Source: Helicobacter pylori
Lineage (GTDB): Bacteria > Campylobacterota > Campylobacteria > Campylobacterales > Helicobacteraceae
Reading direction: 5' to 3'
Assembly: GCF_016755635.1 (NCBI RefSeq)
Contig: NZ_CP051500.1
Coordinates: forward strand, 496,001-560,000
DNA length: 64,000 nt
Positions 53,180-62,100 of this stretch are shown one piece after another. Position 1 is the first letter of the stretch. Each line of letters begins with the position of its first letter. The position numbers and the translations under genes were made by a program. The notes beneath the pieces were generated by a model. The model was not told the DNA's origin. It searched no databases and was given only the letters and a program-made list of their open reading frames with translations.

Positions 53180-54613
53180 ATGAAAACTATTATAAGATAT
53201 GTTAGTTTATGGGGCTTGTGTGCAACTTTAACTCTAGCCCAAGCCCCCTCTAAAACCCCAGATGAAATCAAGCAAATCCTTAACAATTACAGCCATAAGA
53301 ATTTAAAACTCATTGATCCGCCGACAAGTTCTTTAGAAGCAACACCGAGTTTTTTGCCCTCGCCTAAAGAAACAGCGACCACCATCAATCAAGAGATTGC
53401 TAAATACCATGAAAAAAGCGATAAAGTCGCTTTGGGGCTTTATGAATTGCTAAAGGGGGCTACCACTAATCTCAGTTTGCAAGCGCAAGAACTCAGTGTC
53501 AAGCAAGCGATGAAAAACCACACCATCGCAAAAGCGATGTTTTTGCCCACTCTTAATATGAACTATAACTTTAAAAATGAAAATAGGGATACTCCGCAAT
53601 TTAAACATTACAACACGCAACAACTCCAGGCTGAAGTCAAATTGAATGTGTTTAATGGTTTTAGCGATGTGAATAATGTCAAAGAAAAGTCTGCGACTTA
53701 CCGATCCACTGTGGCTAATTTAGAGTATAGCCGCCAGAGCGTGTATTTGCAAGTGGTGCAACAATATTATGAGTATTTTAACAATCTCGCTCGCATGATC
53801 GCTTTACAAAAGAAATTAGAGCAAATCAAAACAGACATTAAAAGGGTTACCAAACTCTATGACGAAGGGCTAACCACGATTGATGATTTGCAAAGCTTAA
53901 AAGCGCAAGGGAATTTGAGCGAATACGATATTTTGGACATACAATTTGCTTTGGAGCAAAACCGCTTGACTTTAGAATATCTCACTAACCTCAGTGTGAA
54001 AAATTTAAAAAAGACTACGATTGATGCGCCTAATTTGCAATTGAGAGAAAGGCAAGATTTAGTCTCTTTAAGGGAGCAAATTTCCGCACTCAAATACCAA
54101 AACAAAAAGCTCAACTATTACCCTACGGTGGATGTTTATGACTCATGGCTTTATTGGATTCAAAAACCCGCTTACGCTTTGGGGGGTTTTGGGAACTTCT
54201 TCCCCGGCCAGCAAAATACGGCTGGGGTTACTGCGAGCATGAAATTTTTTGATGATATAGGGTTGAGCTTGCAAAAACAATCCATCATGCTAGGCCGATT
54301 AGCGAATGAAAAGAATTTAGCGTATAAAAAATTAGAGCAAGAAAAAGACGAACAGCTTTACAGGTGGTCGCTTGATATTGCCAGAGCCAAGATTGAATCT
54401 TCAAAGGCCAGTTTGGATGCGGCTAATCTTTCTTTTGCCAATATTAAAAGGAAATACGACGCTAATTTAGTGGATTTCACCACCTATTTAAGGGGCTTAA
54501 CCACACGCTTTGATGCGGAAGTGGCTTACAATTTAGCGCTCAACAATTATGAAGTGCAAAAAGCCAATTACATTTTCAACAGCGGGCATAAAATAGACGA
54601 CTATGTGCATTAA
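53180..54613 (+). CDS. hefA: TolC-like outer-membrane efflux channel
   Basis: HefA forms the outer-membrane tunnel of the HefABC tripartite pump. The 477-residue protein has a signal peptide (YVSLWGLCATLTLA), two TolC-type repeats with helical segments (AKAMFLPTLNMNYNFKNENR; NLEYSRQSVYLQVVQQYYEYF; QEKDEQLYRWSLDIARAK) and a beta-rich part. The ATG at 53180 follows GGGGGGATTG. It is followed by the adaptor gene hefB 9 bp on. Loss of hefA in this species raises drug sensitivity. Confidence 0.95.
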   Translation: MKTIIRYVSLWGLCATLTLAQAPSKTPDEIKQILNNYSHKNLKLIDPPTSSLEATPSFLPSPKETATTINQEIAKYHEKSDKVALGLYELLKGATTNLSLQAQELSVKQAMKNHTIAKAMFLPTLNMNYNFKNENRDTPQFKHYNTQQLQAEVKLNVFNGFSDVNNVKEKSATYRSTVANLEYSRQSVYLQVVQQYYEYFNNLARMIALQKKLEQIKTDIKRVTKLYDEGLTTIDDLQSLKAQGNLSEYDILDIQFALEQNRLTLEYLTNLSVKNLKKTTIDAPNLQLRERQDLVSLREQISALKYQNKKLNYYPTVDVYDSWLYWIQKPAYALGGFGNFFPGQQNTAGVTASMKFFDDIGLSLQKQSIMLGRLANEKNLAYKKLEQEKDEQLYRWSLDIARAKIESSKASLDAANLSFANIKRKYDANLVDFTTYLRGLTTRFDAEVAYNLALNNYEVQKANYIFNSGHKIDDYVH

Positions 54614-54622
54614 GGGATAAAA

Positions 54623-55327
54623 ATGATACGAAAAATTTTAATAGGACTTTTTTTGAGCTTTTTGAGTTTGGAAGCTGGCGAGAAAGTGTATGCGATTTTC
54701 AATGTGAAAGCGGTGCAAGACTCCAAACTCACTCTGGATAGCACAGGGATTGTGGATAGCATTAAGGTTACTGAGGGGAGCGTGGTCAAAAAGGGCGATG
54801 TTTTGTTGCTTTTGTATAATCAAGAGAAGCAGGCTCAAAGCGATTCTACCGAGCAACAACTCATTTTTGCTAAAAAGCAATACCAACGATACAGCAAAAC
54901 CGGGGGCGCTGTGGATAAAAACACTCTAGAGAGTTATGAGTTCAATTACAGGCGTTTGGAATCAGATTACGCTTATTCTATTGCGGTATTGAATAAAACC
55001 ATTTTAAGGGCCCCTTTTGATGGCGTAATAGCGAGTAAAAACATTCAAGTGGGCGAAGGGGTGAGCGCGAATAACACGGTGTTATTGAGATTAGTCAGCC
55101 ATGCTAGGAAATTGGTCATTGAATTTGATTCTAAATATATTAATGCGGTCAAAGTGGGGGACACTTACACTTATTCTATAGATGGGGATTCCAATCAGCA
55201 TGAAGCTAAAATCACTAAGATTTACCCCACGGTTGATGAAAACACCAGAAAAGTGAGCGCTGAAGCCCTTTTGTCTAAGCCTATGGCAGTGGGGCTTTTT
55301 GGCGATGGGTTTATCCAAACGAAATAA
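54623..55327 (+). CDS. hefB: Periplasmic adaptor (membrane fusion) protein
   Basis: HefB links the inner pump HefC to HefA. The 234-residue protein has a signal sequence (FLSFLSLEAGEKV), a short lipoyl-like half-domain (SIKVTEGSVVKKGDVLLLL), a helical hairpin, the matching half-motif RAPFDGVIASKNIQVGEGV and a beta-barrel domain. It is shorter than the typical 350-400-residue adaptor, because the membrane-proximal domain at the C-terminus is absent or reduced. This is usual for the epsilon-type version. It is coded between hefA and hefC. Confidence 0.93.
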   Translation: MIRKILIGLFLSFLSLEAGEKVYAIFNVKAVQDSKLTLDSTGIVDSIKVTEGSVVKKGDVLLLLYNQEKQAQSDSTEQQLIFAKKQYQRYSKTGGAVDKNTLESYEFNYRRLESDYAYSIAVLNKTILRAPFDGVIASKNIQVGEGVSANNTVLLRLVSHARKLVIEFDSKYINAVKVGDTYTYSIDGDSNQHEAKITKIYPTVDENTRKVSAEALLSKPMAVGLFGDGFIQTK

Positions 55328-55339
55328 TAGGGTATTTTG

Positions 55340-58300
55340 ATGTATAAAACAGCGATTAATCGTCCTATTACGACCTTGATGTTTGCTTTTGCAATCATCT
55401 TTTTTGGAGTGATGGGTTTTAAAAAATTGAGCGTGGCGCTTTTCCCTAAAATTGATATGCCTACGGTGGTGGTTACTACGACTTATCCTGGAGCTAGCGC
55501 TGAAATCATAGAGAGTAAGGTAACCGATAAGATTGAAGAAGCGGTGATGGGGATTGATGGGATCAAAAAGGTTACTTCCACGAGTTCTAAAAATGTGAGT
55601 ATTGTCGTCATTGAATTTGAATTAGAAAAGCCTAATGAAGAAGCCTTAAACGATGTGGTTAATAAAATTTCTTCGGTGCGTTTTGATGATTCTAATATTA
55701 AAAAACCCTCTATCAATAAATTCGATACCGACAGCCAAGCCATTATTTCGTTGTTTGTGAGCAGTTCAAGCGTGCCTGCTACAACCCTTAATGACTACGC
55801 TAAAAACACCATTAAACCCATGCTCCAAAAAATCAATGGGGTAGGGGGCGTGCAGCTCAACGGCTTTAGAGAGCGCCAGATTAGGATTTATGCAGATCCC
55901 ACTTTGATGAATAAATACAACCTGACTTATGCAGATCTTTTCAGCACGCTTAAAGCGGAGAATGTGGAAATTGATGGGGGGCGCATTGTCAATAGCCAAA
56001 GGGAATTGTCTATTTTAATTAATGCAAATAGTTACAGCGTGGCGGATGTGGAAAAGATCCAAGTGGGTAATCATGTGCGTCTTGGCGATATTGCAAAGAT
56101 TGAAATCGGTTTGGAAGAAGACAACACTTTTGCGAGCTTTAAAGACAAGCCTGGTGTGATTTTGGAAATCCAAAAGATTGCCGGAGCGAATGAAATTGAA
56201 ATCGTAGATAGAGTGTATGAAGCTTTAAAACACATTCAAGCCATTAGCCCTAACTATGAAATCAGACCCTTTTTAGACACCACGAGTTATATCCGCACCT
56301 CTATTGAAGATGTGAAATTTGACTTAGTTTTAGGGGCGATTTTGGCGGTTTTAGTGGTGTTTGCGTTCTTGCGTAACGGCACGATCACTTTAGTTTCAGC
56401 GATCTCTATCCCTATTTCTATCATGGGGACTTTTGCGCTCATTCAATGGATGGGCTTTTCATTAAACATGCTCACCATGGTGGCTTTAACGCTAGCGATA
56501 GGGATTATCATTGATGATGCGATCGTGGTGATTGAAAACATCCATAAAAAGCTAGAAATGGGCATGAACAAACGCAAAGCGAGTTATGAGGGGGTGAGGG
56601 AAATTGGCTTTGCTTTAGTGGCGATTTCAGCGATGCTGCTCTCTGTTTTTGTGCCTATAGGGAACATGAAAGGCATTATCGGGCGCTTTTTCCAAAGCTT
56701 TGGGATCACGGTGGCTTTAGCGATCGCTTTATCGTATGTGGTGGTCGTTACGATTATCCCCATGGTAAGCTCAGTCGTGGTCAATCCCAGGCATTCTCGT
56801 TTTTATGTGTGGAGCGAGCCTTTTTTTAAGGCTTTAGAGTCTTATTACACCAAATTGCTCCAATGGGTGTTAAACCACAAGCTCATTATCTCTATAGCGG
56901 TGGTTTTGGTGTTTGTGGGTTCGCTTTTTGTGGCTTCTAAGATCGGTATGGAGTTCATGCTGAAAGAAGATAGGGGGAGGTTTTTGGTGTGGCTTAAGGC
57001 TAAACCGGGCGTGAGCATAGATTACATGACACAAAAGAGTAAGATCTTTCAAAAAGCGATTGAAAAGCATGCTGAGGTGGAATTTACCACCTTGCAAGTG
57101 GGTTATGGCACCACACAAAACCCTTTTAGGGCTAAGATTTTTGTGCAGCTCAAGCCTTTAAAAGAGCGCAAAAAAGAGCATAAATTGGGGCAATTTGAGT
57201 TGATGAGCGCTTTAAGGAAGGAATTAAGAAGCTTGCCTGAAGCTAAAGGTTTAGATACTATTAATCTTTCTGAAGTTGCTCTTATAGGGGGCGGTGGGGA
57301 TAGTTCGCCCTTCCAAACCCTTGTGTTTTCCCATTCTCAAGAAGCGGTGGATAAAAGCGTGGAGAATTTGAAAAAATTCTTATTAGAAAGCCCTGAATTA
57401 AAAGGCAAGGTTGAAAGCTACCATACAAGCACGAGCGAATCGCAACCGCAATTGCAACTCAAAATCTTAAGACAAAACGCTAACAAATACGGCGTGAGCG
57501 CTCAAACCATTGGCTCAGTGGTGAGCTCTGCTTTCTCTGGGACTTCTCAAGCGAGCGTCTTCAAAGAAGATGGCAAAGAATACGACATGATCATTAGAGT
57601 GCCTGATGATAAGCGCGTTTCTGTAGAAGATATCAAACGCTTGCAAGTGCGCAACAAATACGATAAATTGATGTTTTTAGACGCTTTAGTGGAAATCACA
57701 GAAACTAAAAGCCCGTCTAGCATTTCTCGCTATAACCGCCAACGCAGCGTTACGGTGCTTGCTGAGCCTAATAGGAATGCGGGCGTTTCTTTAGGCGAAA
57801 TTTTAACGCAAGTGAGCAAAAACACTAAAGAATGGCTGGTTGAAGGGGCGAATTACAGATTTACCGGAGAAGCGGATAACGCCAAAGAGAGCAATGGGGA
57901 GTTTTTAGTCGCTTTAGCGACAGCGTTTGTGTTGATTTATATGATTTTAGCGGCGTTGTATGAGTCCATTTTAGAGCCTTTTATCATCATGGTTACCATG
58001 CCTTTAAGCTTTTCAGGGGCGTTTTTTGCTCTAGGTTTAGTCCATCAGCCTTTGAGCATGTTCTCTATGATAGGCTTGATTTTGCTCATTGGTATGGTGG
58101 GTAAAAACGCCACGCTTTTAATTGATGTGGCGAATGAAGAGCGTAAAAAAGGTTTGAATATCCAAGAAGCCATTTTATTTGCCGGCAAAACCCGTTTAAG
58201 ACCGATTTTAATGACGACCATTGCGATGGTTTGCGGCATGCTGCCTTTAGCGTTAGCGAGTGGGGATGGAGCGGCGATGAAATCCCCTATAGGGATTGCG

Positions 58301-58426
58301 ATGAGTGGGGGCTTGATGATTTCTATGGTGTTAAGCTTACTCATTGTGCCGGTGTTTTATCGTTTGCTCGCTCCCATAGACGACAAAATCAAGCGGTTTT
58401 ATCAAAACCAAAAAACTTTAGAATGA
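55340..58426 (+). CDS. hefC: RND-family drug efflux pump
   Basis: HefC is a proton-driven exporter with 12 membrane segments and two large periplasmic loops. The 1028-residue protein contains the first transmembrane helix TAINRPITTLMFAFAIIFFG, the paired Asp motif AIGIIIDDAIVVIENIHK in TM4, the SNGEFLVALATAFVLIY region and the duplicated GRFFQSFGITVALAIALSYV-type repeats. The start is ATG 55340. It ends in an ATGA overlap with an outer-membrane gene. It is the engine of the HefABC multidrug pump. Confidence 0.96.
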   Translation: MYKTAINRPITTLMFAFAIIFFGVMGFKKLSVALFPKIDMPTVVVTTTYPGASAEIIESKVTDKIEEAVMGIDGIKKVTSTSSKNVSIVVIEFELEKPNEEALNDVVNKISSVRFDDSNIKKPSINKFDTDSQAIISLFVSSSSVPATTLNDYAKNTIKPMLQKINGVGGVQLNGFRERQIRIYADPTLMNKYNLTYADLFSTLKAENVEIDGGRIVNSQRELSILINANSYSVADVEKIQVGNHVRLGDIAKIEIGLEEDNTFASFKDKPGVILEIQKIAGANEIEIVDRVYEALKHIQAISPNYEIRPFLDTTSYIRTSIEDVKFDLVLGAILAVLVVFAFLRNGTITLVSAISIPISIMGTFALIQWMGFSLNMLTMVALTLAIGIIIDDAIVVIENIHKKLEMGMNKRKASYEGVREIGFALVAISAMLLSVFVPIGNMKGIIGRFFQSFGITVALAIALSYVVVVTIIPMVSSVVVNPRHSRFYVWSEPFFKALESYYTKLLQWVLNHKLIISIAVVLVFVGSLFVASKIGMEFMLKEDRGRFLVWLKAKPGVSIDYMTQKSKIFQKAIEKHAEVEFTTLQVGYGTTQNPFRAKIFVQLKPLKERKKEHKLGQFELMSALRKELRSLPEAKGLDTINLSEVALIGGGGDSSPFQTLVFSHSQEAVDKSVENLKKFLLESPELKGKVESYHTSTSESQPQLQLKILRQNANKYGVSAQTIGSVVSSAFSGTSQASVFKEDGKEYDMIIRVPDDKRVSVEDIKRLQVRNKYDKLMFLDALVEITETKSPSSISRYNRQRSVTVLAEPNRNAGVSLGEILTQVSKNTKEWLVEGANYRFTGEADNAKESNGEFLVALATAFVLIYMILAALYESILEPFIIMVTMPLSFSGAFFALGLVHQPLSMFSMIGLILLIGMVGKNATLLIDVANEERKKGLNIQEAILFAGKTRLRPILMTTIAMVCGMLPLALASGDGAAMKSPIGIAMSGGLMISMVLSLLIVPVFYRLLAPIDDKIKRFYQNQKTLE

Positions 58427-58992
58427 AAAAAATTGCTTTAATTTTGGCTTTATGGGCGGGCTTGTCAGGGGCGTTTGAGCCTAAAAAAAGTCATATTTAT
58501 TTTGGGGCTATGGTGGGTTTAGCCCCTATTAAAATAACCCCAAAACCGGCTAGCGATTCTTCTTATACAGCTTTTTTATGGGGGGCTAAAGGGGGGTATC
58601 AATTCGCTTTCTTTAAAGCTCTAGCGTTAAGGGGTGAATTTTCCTACCTTATGGCAATCAAACCCACCGCACTGCACACGATTAACACTTCTTTATTGAG
58701 CTTAAATATTGATGTGTTAAGCGATTTTTACACTTACAAAAAATACAGCTTTGGGGTGTATGGGGGGCTTGGGATAGGGTATTTTTATCAAAGCAACCAT
58801 TTAGGCATGAAAAATAGTTCGTTTATGGGTTATAACGGCTTGTTTAATGTGGGGCTTGGCAGCACGATCGATCGCCACCACCGCATAGAGCTTGGGGCTA
58901 AGATCCCTTTTTCAAAGACTAGAAATTCTTTTAAAAATCTTTATTTTTTAGAGAGTGTTTTTATCCATGCGAGTTATAGTTACGCTTTTTAA
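58423..58992 (+). CDS. Predicted outer-membrane beta-barrel protein
   Basis: A 189-residue exported protein with signal peptide MKKIALILALWAGLSGAF and a glycine/aromatic-rich beta pattern (IYFGAMVGLAPIKIT; YKKYSFGVYGGLGIGYFYQ; FMGYNGLFNVGLGSTI; ending HASYSYAF). The final Phe and preceding alternating residues fit the signal recognised by the BAM machinery. ATG 58423 overlaps the hefC stop (ATGA), so it is co-translated with the pump and may be an accessory outer-membrane part. I recognise no specific family. Confidence 0.8.
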   Translation: MKKIALILALWAGLSGAFEPKKSHIYFGAMVGLAPIKITPKPASDSSYTAFLWGAKGGYQFAFFKALALRGEFSYLMAIKPTALHTINTSLLSLNIDVLSDFYTYKKYSFGVYGGLGIGYFYQSNHLGMKNSSFMGYNGLFNVGLGSTIDRHHRIELGAKIPFSKTRNSFKNLYFLESVFIHASYSYAF

Positions 58993-59131
58993 AGGAGATG
59001 TATTACAGAAAGTAACTAACTGATGGTTTTTATAATGAGATTGGTTACTAACATATAAAAGGATTTGTTTTGTTTTCTTTTAATTAATATAATGACCTTT
59101 TTGTTGTAGATAGTGTTAATAAATGTAATTA

Positions 59132-59137
59132 TATAAT
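59132..59137 (+). promoter_or_regulatory. Possible -10 box of the autotransporter gene
   Basis: TATAAT (in an ATATAATATAATAT run) lies about 20 bp before the ATG, which has AAAGGG upstream. Several registers of the AT run are possible. Confidence 0.4.
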
Positions 59138-59157
59138 ATAATATGAAAGGGTTCAAA

Positions 59158-62100
59158 ATGACTTATAGAAATGGCAAAATAGATTTAAAGAATGAACGCT
59201 TTAGCAAAAACCGCTCTTTTAAGGGCGTTAAAAAGAAGATCGCTAAAAAATACAAAATCAAAAACTCGCCTTTGACAATTTACTCCTTAAAAACGCATTC
59301 AAATTCTTCTCTATCCATTAATAAAAAAATCTTCTTAGGGCTAGGGTTTGTTTCAGCTTTGAGCGCTGAAGATTATAATAGTTCGGTGTATTGGCTCAAT
59401 AGCGTGAATGAAAATAACAGCCACAAATCCTACTATATCAGCCCTTTACGCACTTGGGCTGGGGGGAATAGGAATTTCACGCAAAATTATAACAATAGTC
59501 AATTATACATAGGGACAAAAAACGCTTCCGCAACGCCTAATAATTCTTCTATATGGTTTGGGGAAAAGGGCTATGTAGGTTTTATTACAGGGGTTTTTAA
59601 GGCAAAAGACATTTTTATCACAGGGGCTGTTGGCTCAGGTAATGAGTTAAAAACCGGCGGAGGGGCGATACTGGTTTTTGAAAGCTCAAACGAATTAAAC
59701 ACTAATGGGGCTTATTTTCAAAATAATAAAGCTGGGACACAAACTTCTTGGATCAATTTGATTTCCAATAACAGCGTGAATTTAACAAACACAGATTTTG
59801 GCAACCAAACCCCTAATGGAGGCTTTAATGCTATGGGGCGAAAGATCACTTATAATGGCGGGATTGTCAATGGTGGGAATTTTGGCTTTGATAATGTGGA
59901 TAGCAATGGCACAACCACCATTAGCGGAGTAACTTTCAATAATAACGGCACGCTCACTTATAAGGGTGGGAATGGTATCGGGGGGAGCATCACTTTCACT
60001 AACTCTAATATCAATCATTACAAACTCAATCTTAACGCCAATAGCGTTACTTTTAATAACAGCATTTTAGGGAGTATGCCTAATGGCAACGCTAATACTA
60101 TAGGAAATGCCTACATTCTTAATGCAAATAATATTACTTTTAATAATTTGACCTTTAATGGGGGATGGTTTGTTTTTAATAGATCTGATGCTCATGTTAA
60201 TTTTCAAGGCACAACCACGATCAACAACCCCACTTCGCCTTTTGTCAATATGACCGGTAAAGTTACTATTAATCCTAATGCGATTTTTAATATTCAAAAT
60301 TACACGCCTAGTATAGGGAGCGCTTACACGCTTTTTAGCATGAAAAATGGCAACATCACTTACAATGATGTCAATAACTTATGGAATATCATCAGACTCA
60401 AAAACACGCAAGCCACAAAAGACAATAGCAAAAACGCCACTTCTAATAACAACACCCACACTTACTATGTAACTTACAATTTAGGTGGCACGCTCTATCA
60501 TTTCAGACAAATTTTTAGCCCTGATTCCATTGTTTTACAATCCGTCTATTATGGCGCGAACAATATTTATTACACCAATAGCGTGAATATCCATGACAAT
60601 GTCTTTAATTTAAAAAATATTAATGATGATAGAGCTGATGCGATTTTCTACCTCAACGGCTTGAACACTTGGAATTACACTAATGCGAGATTTGCGCAAA
60701 CCTATGGCGGGAAAAACAGCGCTTTAGTCTTTAACGCTACGACCCCTTGGGCTAATGGCGCGATCCCTAAATCTAACAGCACGGTGCGTTTTGGGGGGTA
60801 TGAGGGAGTCAATTGGGGGAAAACGGGCTATATCACCGGCACTTTCACAGCCGATAGGGTTTATATCACCGGTAACATGATGTCTGGGAATGGCGCTCAA
60901 ACCGGTGGGGGGGCGACTTTGAATTTTGTGGGCGCGACTGAAATTAATATCGCTGGAGCCACTTTTAAAAACCTAAAAACCACTTCGCAAAACTCTTACA
61001 TGACTTTTATCGCCTTAGGGAATGGCTCTAGGAGCGGCAAGATCAATGTCTCTCAATCTGATTTTTACGATTGGACGGGTGGGGGGTATGATTTTACCGG
61101 TAATGGCGTTTTTGATAGCGTGAATTTCAACAAAGCCTATTACAAATTTCAAGACCCTAAAAACACTTACACTTTTAAAAACACGAACTTTTTAGCAGGG
61201 AATTTTAAGTTTCAGGGCAAGACCACCATTGAAAAATCCGTTTTAAATGACGCTTCTTACACTTTTGATGGCGCGAATAATACCTTTACTGAAAACAAAT
61301 TTAATGGCGGTTCGTTTAATTTCAACCACGCAGAGCAAACAAACGCTTTTAATAACAACTCGTTTAATGGCGGATCGTTTAGTTTTAACGCTAAGCAAGT
61401 GGATTTTAATCATAACTCGTTCAATGGGGGCATGTTTAATTTCAATAAAACTTCTAAAGTCAGTTTCACTGATGACACTTTTAATGTGAATAGCCAATTC
61501 AAAATAAATGGCGCTCAAACAACTTTCACTTTCAATAAGGGCGTTGTTTTCAACATGCAAGGGCTTTTGAGTAGCCTAAGCGTAGGCACGACTTATCAAT
61601 TACTCAGTGCTAAAAGCGTGGATTATAAGGATAACAATAACGCTTTGTATCAAATGCTGCGTTGGACTAGTGGGGAAAACCCTAGCGGTAAATTAGTGGA
61701 TGAAAATAAAACCGCACCAAACAGCGCTAAAATTTATAATGTTCAATTCACCGATAACGGCTTGACTTACTACATTAAAGAAAATTTTAATAACGGGATC
61801 ACGCTCACTCGTTTATGCACTCTAGGTTATACGCATTGCGTGAATATCCATAATGATGCGTTTAATCTCAAAAATGTCAATAACAACGCCAGTAACACCG
61901 TGTTCTATCTCAATGGCATAACGACTTGGAAGATCGCTGGTACAGGCGTTTTTAACCACAATTATAGCGGCGCTAACAGCGTTTTAGTGTTCAACCAAAC
62001 CACCCCTTTTCTTGATGGGGCGAATCCCACTTCTAATAGCGTGGTGGGTTTTGGGAAAACTTCAGGGGCTGAATGGGGGCTAGTGGGCTATATTCAAGGC

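Noticed and set aside
61243-61560. Open frames on both strands inside the autotransporter
   Set aside because: They arise from the Asn/Gly/Phe codon bias of the real plus-strand frame and lack ribosome sites.
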